Shown: one piece after another, positions 1-6,103 of the stretch
Layout of the letters: each line of letters starts with the position of its first letter
Numbering within the stretch: position 1 is the first letter of the stretch
Origin: an uncultured Desulfomonile sp.
Lineage (GTDB): Bacteria > Desulfobacterota > Desulfomonilia > Desulfomonilales > Desulfomonilaceae
Assembly (NCBI GenBank): GCA_903853735.1
Contig: CAINUH010000422.1
Location: 1-10,476 of the forward strand
Reading direction: 5' to 3'
Length of the DNA stretch: 10,476 nucleotides
Program-made: the position numbers and the translations under genes
Notes under the pieces: generated by a model
What the model was told of the DNA's origin: nothing
Databases searched by the model: none
The model's input: the letters and a program-made list of their open reading frames with translations, nothing else

Positions 1-116
1 ACGTCCACACGATCTACTTCATGCCCCTGGCTCCTCAGAGCTTCTTCGACCCAGCCCAGCACGGTGGCCGTGTTCCCTTTTTTCCTGGGGCTTCCAAACA
101 GAGTAACAATCCTCAT
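1..116 (-). CDS. Flavodoxin-fold NAD(P)H-dependent FMN reductase / iron-sulfur flavoprotein, N-terminal part
   Basis: Only the first 38 codons are inside the window; the gene continues past the left edge. The start ATG (114-116 on the minus strand) follows AAAGGA at a normal distance. The protein begins MRIVTLFGSPRKKGNTATVL. Strand beta-1 followed by the GSPRKKGNT loop is the FMN-phosphate-binding signature of the NADPH-dependent FMN reductase / iron-sulfur flavoprotein family of flavodoxin-like folds. A helix and a second strand (HEVDRVDV) follow as expected. Such proteins are cytosolic FMN-dependent reductases, common in anaerobes, and many carry a Cys cluster just after this part, which is not visible here. 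It lies 173 bp after ctpA on the same strand, but a separate promoter is likely. The family call is fairly firm; the substrate is unknown. Confidence 0.75.
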   Translation of the reverse strand, partial: MRIVTLFGSPRKKGNTATVLGWVEEALRSQGHEVDRVD

Positions 117-170
117 GGGTGATTCCTTTCATGGTAGTTACAAGAATAGTAGCATGACATAGTCCCCTTA

Positions 171-199
171 AGTATCGTCGATTTTCTTAAATTCTGCAA
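171..199 (-). promoter_or_regulatory. Candidate sigma-70-type promoter for the flavoprotein gene
   Basis: On the minus strand TTGCAG (194-199) and GATACT (171-176) are separated by exactly 17 bases. They lie in the 173-bp gap after ctpA, about 50 bases before the flavoprotein start. The -35 box matches consensus at 3 of 6 positions and the -10 at 4 of 6, so this is plausible but not strong. Confidence 0.35.
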
Positions 200-289
200 C
201 CCTCCACGGACCCCGGTGACACAAACTCGGAATTCCTGGCTGTCCGCAGTCAGAAAGGTGTATGCTTGACCCTTGCGGCCCGATCACCT

Positions 290-1762
290 TCAGTACCAGG
301 TAGAAAATGGCGATCTTGGCGGCAGGCGTCCCTGAAGCAAATACTCGACAGCTATTCTTATTTCCGGGTCATTCGACACCTCACTTGGCTTAGGAAAACC
401 TATCTTCGGCATTGCGAAGCCTTCAGGAGAGTCAATTGCTACATCCGGCTCAACACCTCTTCCGTCAATGTCTCGGCCGTCCGCGGTGTAATAGTGGGCT
501 GTTGTGAGTCGTAACGCCATCCCATGGTTTAACGGGAATACGACTTGAACAGAAGCTTTCCCGAAACTTCTCTCTCCCATGACAAGAACATTCGGTAGAC
601 CGCGGAGTGCTCCTGCTAATATTTCTGAAGCGCTTGCACTTCCCTTATTGATCAGGACCACTGTTGGTATTTCGGGCAGTGCGTTCCTTGAAGGGGCCAC
701 AAATTCCCTATTCACTTGAGGGTTACGACCTCGAAGAGAAGTGATGGTCGACGAAGGGCGAAACAGGCCTGCAACTCTTATGGCTTCTTCGAACAGCCCG
801 CCGGGGTTGTCCCGTAGATCCAGTATCAGGCCTCGTAAGCTACCTGGTGCATAGCTGAACATTTTAACAAGCGCCTTTCCCACCTCTCGGCCTGTATTGT
901 CCTGAAAATTCACAATCCGGATGTAGCCCACTGAATGATCAAGAATCAGGCTTTTGACGGGGGCTATACTAATTACGCGCCTCTTCAGGCGGACCCCCCG
1001 GATAGCTCCTGTCTTGTTGCTCTTCACTACAGCAGTCATTGTGGATCCGGCCGGACCTCTCACCATGCTCAGAACTTCCAGGAGAGGTAAACCGTGCAAA
1101 GGCTTGCCATCAATTTCCAATATGGTATCACCGGCCCCTAAACCGGCCTTCTGGGCCGGTGAGCCGTCTAAAGAAGATATGACGACATAATCATTGTTCT
1201 TGGCCGTAACCACTATGCCAACCCCGCCGAATTTTCCAGCCGTACTAATCTTGAGTTCATTCATCATAGCCTGATCCAGCAAGGTTGAATTGGGGTCCAG
1301 TCCCCGAATGACACTCATCAGGGCTTTCAAGAATAATCGGTCTATGTCCAAACGGCAGTTCTCCCCGATAGCCTGGATGGCCTGAATAAGACAGTCTTCG
1401 GACGGTTCGACGCAATCCTCCTTTGTCTGTACCTCTTCCGTACATTGGGGGAGGAGAGAGAATACAAAATTGTCCCAAGCATTCTGGAAAAGTTCGTTTT
1501 CCGACACAGATGCTACGTAGTACTGTCTTATTAAATTCAATGCTTCACGAAAGATGTTCAGACCCTTACCAGGCGTCCCAACATTCGGTAGAGACGGTTG
1601 GTACGACCGGGGGGCAGGCTCGGATTCCTGTGCCAATGCCGTGTAAATGTCATCTCCAGAGCCGTGCTCTCCAGAGTGAATACCGGCTCCCATAGAAGAG
1701 CTTCCGCCTAATATCTGAAAAAACAAGAAAATCGGACAAATCAGAATAAGATGTCGTGACAA
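290..1762 (-). CDS. ctpA: C-terminal processing peptidase, S41 family, with PDZ domain
   Basis: A 490-aa exported serine protease that trims or degrades proteins from their C-termini in the periplasm. Residues 1-20 are a signal peptide (MSRH followed by a hydrophobic stretch rich in L, I and F). A helical N-terminal domain follows to about 165, with the family LDPNST motif at 155-160. A PDZ domain lies at about 170-260 (GGVGI, SPAQKAGLGAGDTILEIDG). The S41 core is about 265-440, with LRDNPGG at 316-322. The catalytic Ser377 is in KGSASASE, Lys402 is in SFGKAS, and Gln406 follows; the 25-residue Ser-Lys spacing and the K-x3-Q arrangement match Prc/CtpA enzymes. The start is a TTG directly before the signal peptide. 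A TAA lies in frame two codons upstream, so the gene cannot extend; the nearest SD-like GGAG is 12 bases away, which is long. It starts 121 bp after tilS and is probably co-transcribed with it. Four cysteines (107, 117, 124, 136) in the N-terminal exported domain are unusual. Confidence 0.93.
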   Translation of the reverse strand: MSRHLILICPIFLFFQILGGSSSMGAGIHSGEHGSGDDIYTALAQESEPAPRSYQPSLPNVGTPGKGLNIFREALNLIRQYYVASVSENELFQNAWDNFVFSLLPQCTEEVQTKEDCVEPSEDCLIQAIQAIGENCRLDIDRLFLKALMSVIRGLDPNSTLLDQAMMNELKISTAGKFGGVGIVVTAKNNDYVVISSLDGSPAQKAGLGAGDTILEIDGKPLHGLPLLEVLSMVRGPAGSTMTAVVKSNKTGAIRGVRLKRRVISIAPVKSLILDHSVGYIRIVNFQDNTGREVGKALVKMFSYAPGSLRGLILDLRDNPGGLFEEAIRVAGLFRPSSTITSLRGRNPQVNREFVAPSRNALPEIPTVVLINKGSASASEILAGALRGLPNVLVMGERSFGKASVQVVFPLNHGMALRLTTAHYYTADGRDIDGRGVEPDVAIDSPEGFAMPKIGFPKPSEVSNDPEIRIAVEYLLQGRLPPRSPFSTWY

Positions 1763-1883
1763 CGCTTACAGAATCTCCATGAGTTTTAGGTACCCTCTCT
1801 GGTCCAGTAAGCTGATCCGAAGGAGGCAATTTTTCATGATAACCGTCCGACATAAGGAGCAGTCGGCATAGAATGATTACTTC

Positions 1884-3323
1884 TTATCCGAAGTTATCCG
1901 TCTGCACAAGGGACGTTTCACCCCGAAAACCTACTTCCAGCACTCTCCGGGTATCGTCTTCAATCGGGGCTGCATGGCCCCGACGAATCCCGGGAACCCA
2001 CATTATCGTCTCTCCCTTAACAAGTAGCGGTAGTTTTCTGCGCACACTTACAGGCACCTTCATGTCTATTAACATCTTCTTCACTTTCCGGGTTCCATCC
2101 AGTCCCCATGGGCGGATTCTGTCCCCAGGTCGAGACAAACGCAGAACCATCGGAAAAGCAGCCTTGTCGGCATCGAAGAATTCATTGTGAGAACCGGACG
2201 TGTAAGAAATACTTTCCTTACCTCTATCGAAAACCCGAAAAGTCAAAATCAGATGTCCTCCCCAGATTTTAATAGTGCCTGGACCTTGTACAATAATCGG
2301 ATGACACTCCAATGGATTTTCAGGTTTATCACGGGCAAGTTTGAGCACGTCATATTCTCGAAACAGCCTTATGCCCCCAGGCAGGACAACCGTAGCGGAA
2401 GGATTGTTGCTCCGAAGAACTCTCAGAATTGAATCGAGATTCGATTGACTCCACCTCACATCCGGTCCTGAAAAGTTATGCAGTGCAGCCATTATGGCCC
2501 TGGCGACAAGAGCAGCAGGAGCTTCTCTCAGGACGTGAACGTCCATGATTAATTCGTTGCTGCGTTGGATGACGGCCTTGGAATAAAGGGACGATGAGAG
2601 TTCTTCAATAAAATCTTCCTCATGTCTCAGTGTGAGTATTGTTCTGACAGCAGTAACCCGGAATCCTGGGAAACGTTCGGCTATTACAGGCACCAGCCTG
2701 TTTCGAATAAAATTTCGATCCGTATCAGTCTCGAAGTTGGTTGGGTCAATCCTGTAGCGTATCCCTTCGTTTTGCAGGAACCTGACAATCTGAGCCCTGT
2801 ACAACCCGATCATCGGTCTAATTATCCGGCCTCTGACTGCGGGAATACCGCAAAGGCCCTTTAAAGAGGAACCTCGACAGACTCTTAGAAAAAAAGTCTC
2901 AAGTTCGTCGTCTCGGTGGTGAGCCGTGGCTATTACATCAGCTTTCACCGATTCTCTGACTTCCTCAAAAAAAATGTACCTGCAACGTCGACCGGCTTCC
3001 TCTATACTTATACCCATGTCTGAAGCTACTGATCTCACAGCAGTCTTCCGGCCGCTGAACTCCAGGCCCGATTCTTCGGTGAGACGTTTAACAAATTCCG
3101 CATCTTCATTCGATTCCGGCCGCAAGGAATGATCCAGGTGAGCCACGATGATCCACAAGTGCAACTCAGTAGCTAAGATGTTCAGTACATGGAGCAGAGC
3201 TACTGAATCGGGGCCACCCGAAACTCCAACCACCACTCTTGAGCCCTTTCTCACCATCCGATGCACTTTCAGTGTGGCTCTTACGGTATTCAAGACAGCC
3301 TTGCTGGAATCACACTTGATCAT
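1884..3323 (-). CDS. tilS: tRNA(Ile)-lysidine synthase
   Basis: Uses ATP and lysine to convert cytidine 34 of the CAU-anticodon tRNA-Ile to lysidine, so that it reads AUA and is charged with isoleucine; normally essential. With the start at 3323 the protein is 479 aa. The N-type ATP-pyrophosphatase P-loop SGGPDS is at 35-40, followed by AHLDHSLRPES (61-71), EEAGRRCRY (108-116), ATAHHRDDELET (132-143) and the IRPM / DPTN / RNFIRNRL segments (168-210) typical of TilS. The C-terminal TilS substrate-binding domain is present at about 394-455 (SRPGDRIRPWG, then KVKKMLIDMKVP), so the gene is full length. I chose ATG 3323 over an in-frame GTG at 3368. A near-perfect extended -10 box lies between them, neither start has a clear SD, and 34 residues before the P-loop suits the family. 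It is divergent from the stress protein gene and upstream of ctpA. Confidence 0.95.
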   Translation of the reverse strand: MIKCDSSKAVLNTVRATLKVHRMVRKGSRVVVGVSGGPDSVALLHVLNILATELHLWIIVAHLDHSLRPESNEDAEFVKRLTEESGLEFSGRKTAVRSVASDMGISIEEAGRRCRYIFFEEVRESVKADVIATAHHRDDELETFFLRVCRGSSLKGLCGIPAVRGRIIRPMIGLYRAQIVRFLQNEGIRYRIDPTNFETDTDRNFIRNRLVPVIAERFPGFRVTAVRTILTLRHEEDFIEELSSSLYSKAVIQRSNELIMDVHVLREAPAALVARAIMAALHNFSGPDVRWSQSNLDSILRVLRSNNPSATVVLPGGIRLFREYDVLKLARDKPENPLECHPIIVQGPGTIKIWGGHLILTFRVFDRGKESISYTSGSHNEFFDADKAAFPMVLRLSRPGDRIRPWGLDGTRKVKKMLIDMKVPVSVRRKLPLLVKGETIMWVPGIRRGHAAPIEDDTRRVLEVGFRGETSLVQTDNFG

Positions 3324-3330
3324 GAAATAG

Positions 3331-3339
3331 ATTATACCA
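3331..3339 (-). promoter_or_regulatory. Extended -10 promoter element for tilS
   Basis: On the minus strand the sequence TGGTATAAT (3339 to 3331) is a perfect -10 hexamer with the extended TGn motif. No good -35 is seen at 16-18 bases, which extended -10 promoters tolerate. Transcription would start about 7 bases on, at or within a base or two of the ATG at 3323, giving a leaderless or nearly leaderless tilS mRNA. Confidence 0.45.
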
Positions 3340-3383
3340 GAAAACCGCGCGTGAAGACGGTTGTTCACATGTCAAAACTGTCG

Positions 3384-3411
3384 TTGAGGAGTGAACTTTT
3401 CTTGATATATA
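3384..3411 (+). promoter_or_regulatory. Candidate promoter for the universal stress protein gene
   Basis: TTGAGG (3384-3389) and TATATA (3406-3411) are spaced by 16 bases; a shifted -10 TATACT (3408-3413) would give 18. Transcription from here would leave a 5' leader of about 70 bases before the gene at 3489. It is the best sigma-70-like pair in the divergent region, but only moderately close to consensus. Confidence 0.35.
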
Positions 3412-3472
3412 CTCATAGAACGTCTAACCTTAAGGTCAGAAGTCTGAATTCCAGCGTCGAAGATATCTCATC

Positions 3473-3479
3473 AGGAGGT
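3473..3479 (+). promoter_or_regulatory. Strong Shine-Dalgarno that decides the usp start
   Basis: AGGAGGT is a near-perfect match to the anti-SD. It abuts a first ATG at 3480, which is too close to be used. It stands 9 bases before the second in-frame ATG at 3489, so translation should start at 3489. Confidence 0.7.
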
Positions 3480-3488
3480 ATGAACAGT

Positions 3489-3944
3489 ATGATACCTAAG
3501 AAGATCTTGTTTGCTACTGATTTTTCGGAAAATTCGGCTCAAGCGCGCCAATGCGCCATCGATTACGCAAACGCGTTCGCTGCTGAACTCATTGTCATCC
3601 ACGTAATAAATTCTTCAACCATTGGGTACCCTTCTCTCGAACGAGGGGTTCCTGTGGACATAAGATCAGCCCTGGAAGCTATCCAGGAATCTGTTGACAA
3701 GGCTTTACAGTTGCTTTTAGCGGAATGTTCGGTATCCGTCGGCAAAGTTCAGACGTTTTCACGAATAGGTGTGCCGGCTTATGAGATAGTACGTTTCGCC
3801 AAAGGGAACTCCGTGGACCTAATAGTAACGGGAACTCATGGCTGGACCGGGTTCAAACACTTGATTCTTGGAAGCACCGCAGAAAACGTGGTGAGGAGTG
3901 CCTATTGTCCGGTACTTACCGTAAGGTCATTTAAAAGCGCGTAG
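3489..3944 (+). CDS. Universal stress protein, UspA family, ATP-binding type
   Basis: A 151-aa single-domain Usp protein, the usual length. It opens with KKILFATDFSENS (residues 4-16), the conserved first strand and Asp of the family. The nucleotide-binding motif G-x2-G-x9-G-S is complete at G115, G118, G128 and S129 (GTHG, then nine residues, then GST). This places it with ATP-binding MJ0577-like members rather than with non-binding UspA proteins. The last strand PVLTVR (141-146) closes the dimer-forming sheet. These cytosolic proteins help cells survive starvation, oxidants or energy stress; the exact role is not predictable from sequence. The open frame extends far upstream to 3261, but the SD at 3473-3479 fixes the start at 3489. 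Its last 14 bases overlap the end of a methyltransferase remnant on the other strand. It is divergent from tilS. Confidence 0.93.
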   Translation: MIPKKILFATDFSENSAQARQCAIDYANAFAAELIVIHVINSSTIGYPSLERGVPVDIRSALEAIQESVDKALQLLLAECSVSVGKVQTFSRIGVPAYEIVRFAKGNSVDLIVTGTHGWTGFKHLILGSTAENVVRSAYCPVLTVRSFKSA

Positions 3945-4176
3945 CAATAATACTTAATGGATTGGAATCGTTTGCAATGATTCTTCTACCCATAAGCCCT
4001 GCCTGGACTACCGTGGTTCCCCTTCCGCTAAATGGGTCGTAAACGACATCTTTCTTTGACGTGAGAAGGTCGATGAAAAAATGGGGTAACTGAGGCTTGA
4101 AACAGGCTCGGTATGATATCTCTTGAATAGATGAGGCTTGCCTCTGTCCAGCAGTCCAGAACTCATTTATGTATAC
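3931..4176 (-). pseudogene. Remnant of a DNA methyltransferase (motif I segment only)
   Basis: Reading the minus strand from 4176 gives 81 codons to a TAA at 3931-3933. The frame holds INEFWTAGQRQ, then EISYRACFKPQLPHFFIDLL, then the S-adenosylmethionine-binding motif I in VYDPFSGRGTT (about residues 45-55), and ends GRRIIANDSNPLS plus a short tail. DPF-x-G-x-GTT followed about 12 residues on by a strand with an acidic residue (ANDSNP) is typical of N4-cytosine/N6-adenine DNA methyltransferases. The FKPQLPxFF stretch reminds me of the N-terminus of larger modification enzymes. There is no ATG, GTG or TTG between the upstream in-frame stop (about 4246) and the motif, and no DPPY-type catalytic motif. 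It therefore looks like a piece that lost its start and most of its length. It overlaps the tatD 3' end and the last 14 bases of usp. Confidence 0.65.
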
Positions 4177-5027
4177 GGGGCGCGGGGATCTACAACTTCG
4201 GCTGTGTATTCTACTATTCTTGTCGGCAAACCGAACAGCCTCATAGCATTATTCGTGGTAGTCCATGCGATTTCTTTTACGGAAACATTCCTGACGGAAG
4301 CCACTTTTTTAGCTGTATATATTATGTTGGCCGGTTCGTTGTCCCTGCCTCGCAACGGCTCGGGTGCCAGGAAAGGACAATCAGTCTCCAGAAGAATCTT
4401 TTCTGCCGGGAGGCTTTTCACTATGCTTCGGAGTCCGTCATTCTTTTTGTAGGTCACGGTTCCGGGTATGGAGACGTGAAAGCCCAAAGCCAGGGCCCTG
4501 GCAGCGTGATTTGAATCGCCTGAAAAACAGTGAATTACACCGCCTTGGGGGAATGGCACGGCCTGTTCCAACATACGTAACCCTTCGTCATAAGCGTTTC
4601 TCAGATGAACAACTATTGGCTTTGCCAAGCTCTTGGCAAGGGAAATCTGATCGCGAAACACACCTTTTTGGACGTCTTTTGGGGACAAGTTTCTAAAAAA
4701 GTCAAGCCCTATCTCGCCATATCCTACCACCCTGGGATGTTGCGCCAGGTTTTCCATTTCCGCCAGACCATGTTCCCCGACTTCTTTAGCGCTGTGAGGG
4801 TGAAACCCGAGGCAAGCGAAAACCTGGTCAAAGCGGTCGACTATCTCCAAAGTCCTCTTGGCATCATCAAGATCAATACCCACACAAACAATTGCCGCAA
4901 CTCCCGCCAGAGATGCGCGTCTGAGCACTCCTTCGATCTCGTTCATCAGAGGAGGTAATTCGATGTGGGCGTGCGAGTCAACAAAAACTGCCCGGTCTGA
5001 TTCTATCATTCTGCTATTAGCCGCCAT
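4167..5027 (-). CDS. tatD: TatD-family metal-dependent hydrolase / DNase
   Basis: A 286-aa TIM-barrel amidohydrolase-fold enzyme of the TatD/YcfH family, cytosolic 3'-5' nucleases with a two-metal site. The metal ligands are all present: H19 and H21 in DSHAHI, E105 in GEIGLDF, H141 in VVHLRNA, H166 in VIHCFSG and D216 in LLETDCPFLAPEP. GFHPH (74-78) is also characteristic. The core ends at NNAMRLFGL (259-267), where relatives usually stop. The extra 19 residues (PTRIVEYTAEVV and so on) look like run-on into sequence shared with the methyltransferase remnant, so the native C-terminus may have been altered by the same rearrangement. The ATG at 5025-5027 follows GGGAG at 5 bases. It lies 189 bp downstream of the 118-codon gene on the same strand. 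The symbol is at family level; which paralogue this is cannot be told. Confidence 0.93.
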   Translation of the reverse strand: MAANSRMIESDRAVFVDSHAHIELPPLMNEIEGVLRRASLAGVAAIVCVGIDLDDAKRTLEIVDRFDQVFACLGFHPHSAKEVGEHGLAEMENLAQHPRVVGYGEIGLDFFRNLSPKDVQKGVFRDQISLAKSLAKPIVVHLRNAYDEGLRMLEQAVPFPQGGVIHCFSGDSNHAARALALGFHVSIPGTVTYKKNDGLRSIVKSLPAEKILLETDCPFLAPEPLRGRDNEPANIIYTAKKVASVRNVSVKEIAWTTTNNAMRLFGLPTRIVEYTAEVVDPRAPYT

Positions 5028-5216
5028 GATTTCTCCCAGGAAATGAGATTCCAGTTGTCCGGATTGCTTGTGATCTCAACAGGTCAATGATCAAAAGGAA
5101 TATGAATTTGTCGGTCTGTGACATCTTTTTCGCTGCAAGCTTAGCATAATCATCACATAGGAAGCACAGGAGGTTGGCTCACGAATAGCAGGTTGACAGA
5201 CTGAGGGACCAAGATC

Positions 5217-5573
5217 TCAGTGAAAGTACTCGCCTTGCGGCCGAACGGTTATATGAGAAAGGATGGTTCTGACAACCTCGGGCTCTATGACACTCATGCG
5301 TGTCTGATCGTCAATCTTGCTTTCGATGAAAGAAACGAGGTTCTCAAAATCGCTTTTGGACACAACCGGAAAACGATTGTCGCCTTCAACATTTAGATAA
5401 TCGAGAGCGGTGAAATTCCCCGTATGAGGGTCCACTTCACCGGATATCTGTATGACCTCCACGTCGCTGTTAGAAGTATATCTGCCAATTATGGCCAGTC
5501 CACGCGATCGCGAGAAATAGAGTATGGCAACTTTATAGATACCCGATGATTGGAATAGCTCAAAAGGGTTCAT
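5217..5573 (-). CDS. Conserved-looking hypothetical protein, 118 aa
   Basis: I do not recognise the family. The protein has no signal peptide or membrane segment and no metal-binding Cys/His pattern. The first half reads as alternating beta strands (YKVAILYFS, GLAIIGRYT, VEVIQISGEVD, NFTALDYLNVEG). The second half is more helical (SKSDFENLVSFIESKIDD, EPEVVRTILSHI), giving a small alpha/beta cytosolic protein. Support for it being real comes from a well-formed promoter (5636-5664) about 55 bases upstream, a purine-rich GGGGG site before the ATG, and protein-like composition. It is transcribed away from the redox genes and towards tatD. Confidence 0.7.
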   Translation of the reverse strand: MNPFELFQSSGIYKVAILYFSRSRGLAIIGRYTSNSDVEVIQISGEVDPHTGNFTALDYLNVEGDNRFPVVSKSDFENLVSFIESKIDDQTRMSVIEPEVVRTILSHITVRPQGEYFH

Positions 5574-5635
5574 TTATTCGCCCCCGCCTTCAGGAAAGAA
5601 TTATGATGTCCGTAGCGACTCTACCGGGTGAGACA

Positions 5636-5664
5636 AATTTACCAACTGGTGAACGCAAAGTCAA
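5636..5664 (-). promoter_or_regulatory. Sigma-70-type promoter for the 118-aa gene
   Basis: On the minus strand TTGACT (5659-5664) and TAAATT (5636-5641) are 17 bases apart. TGG directly before the -10 forms an extended -10 element. This is the best promoter in the window. Transcription would start near 5629, leaving a leader of about 55 bases. Confidence 0.55.
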
Positions 5665-5813
5665 GGAAGGCAGGTTCTGAAGCTGTTGGCCACTTCTTTC
5701 AAAAAAAATGAGACTTAGAATTTTCCCGGTTCCCTTGCCGACAACATTGGGTTATAATGTATTTCACTGAGTTCCACCCAGAAACTACACGTGAAACAAA
5801 TCTCTACACAAGC

Positions 5814-5914
5814 GGATGGCCGCCCAAGGCATGGCCGTCTTCGTCAGAATCGAACGGACAGGGCGTTGCTGTCCCCCGGTTATCTGTGGCTGGTACGATG
5901 GGCCATCCTTTTTT
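5814..5914 (+). ncRNA. Putative attenuator / leader RNA structure
   Basis: GGATGGCC (5814-5821) is perfectly complementary to GGCCATCC (5901-5908), which is followed at once by six T residues, the layout of an intrinsic terminator. Inside the loop a second perfect hairpin pairs GGACAG (5856-5861) with CTGTCC (5869-5874) around a 7-base loop. A further ATGGCC (5831-5836) could compete for the terminator arm. I cannot assign it to a known riboswitch class. The stem is short for its large loop, so chance is possible. Confidence 0.3.
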
Positions 5915-6103
5915 CCATAGGAGAGCTGTTCGGATATTATCAATCACCTCTGTAAGAGTGAAAACGGAAAAGAATTGGTGGGCCGAAAGTTTTACTTTAT
6001 AGGCGTTTACAGGTCGAGATTCCTTTTAAACCTTTTTTTTACCGGCATAATTCTAAATATGCTCGTGATAGATTTTGGAGCTTCCCACTAATCGGAGGAC
6101 CAA

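Larger units (their letters stand above)
5574..6103 (+). other. 530-bp divergent intergenic region with possible structured leader
   Basis: No convincing gene is seen here. The left part holds the minus-strand promoter for the 118-aa gene. For the plus strand there is a consensus -10 TATAAT at 5753-5758 without a good -35. A second weak pair is TTGGTG (5975-5980) and TATAGG (5998-6003), 17 bases apart. Between them lie an inverted repeat ending in a T-run (5814-5914) and an 8-base T-run at 6033-6040 without a stable hairpin. The region ends with GGAGG (6094-6098), 5 bases before the ATG at 6104. Confidence 0.5.

Noticed and set aside
1650..1853. 67-codon minus-strand frame starting with ATG between tilS and ctpA
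   Set aside because: It has no SD, overlaps the ctpA signal peptide in another frame and becomes Arg/Trp-rich nonsense; the ctpA frame is clearly the coding one.
4167..4250. TatD-methyltransferase fusion by programmed frameshift
   Set aside because: No slippery sequence or pausing structure is evident and no such fusion is known to me; loss of the methyltransferase start is the simpler reading.
5200..5221. ACTGAG/CTCAGT inverted repeat at the end of the 118-aa gene, considered as terminator
   Set aside because: The stem is only 6 bp with a 10-base loop and no T-run follows on either strand.
5757..6002. 81-codon plus-strand frame in the long intergenic region
   Set aside because: No SD, its ATG lies inside the TATAAT box, and the protein is of low plausibility (many Ser, Pro, Trp and Arg, no fold pattern).
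6018..6040. T-run at 6033-6040 considered as an intrinsic terminator
   Set aside because: Only a 4-bp AGGT/ACCT pairing precedes it, and it would stop transcription just before the gene at 6104.
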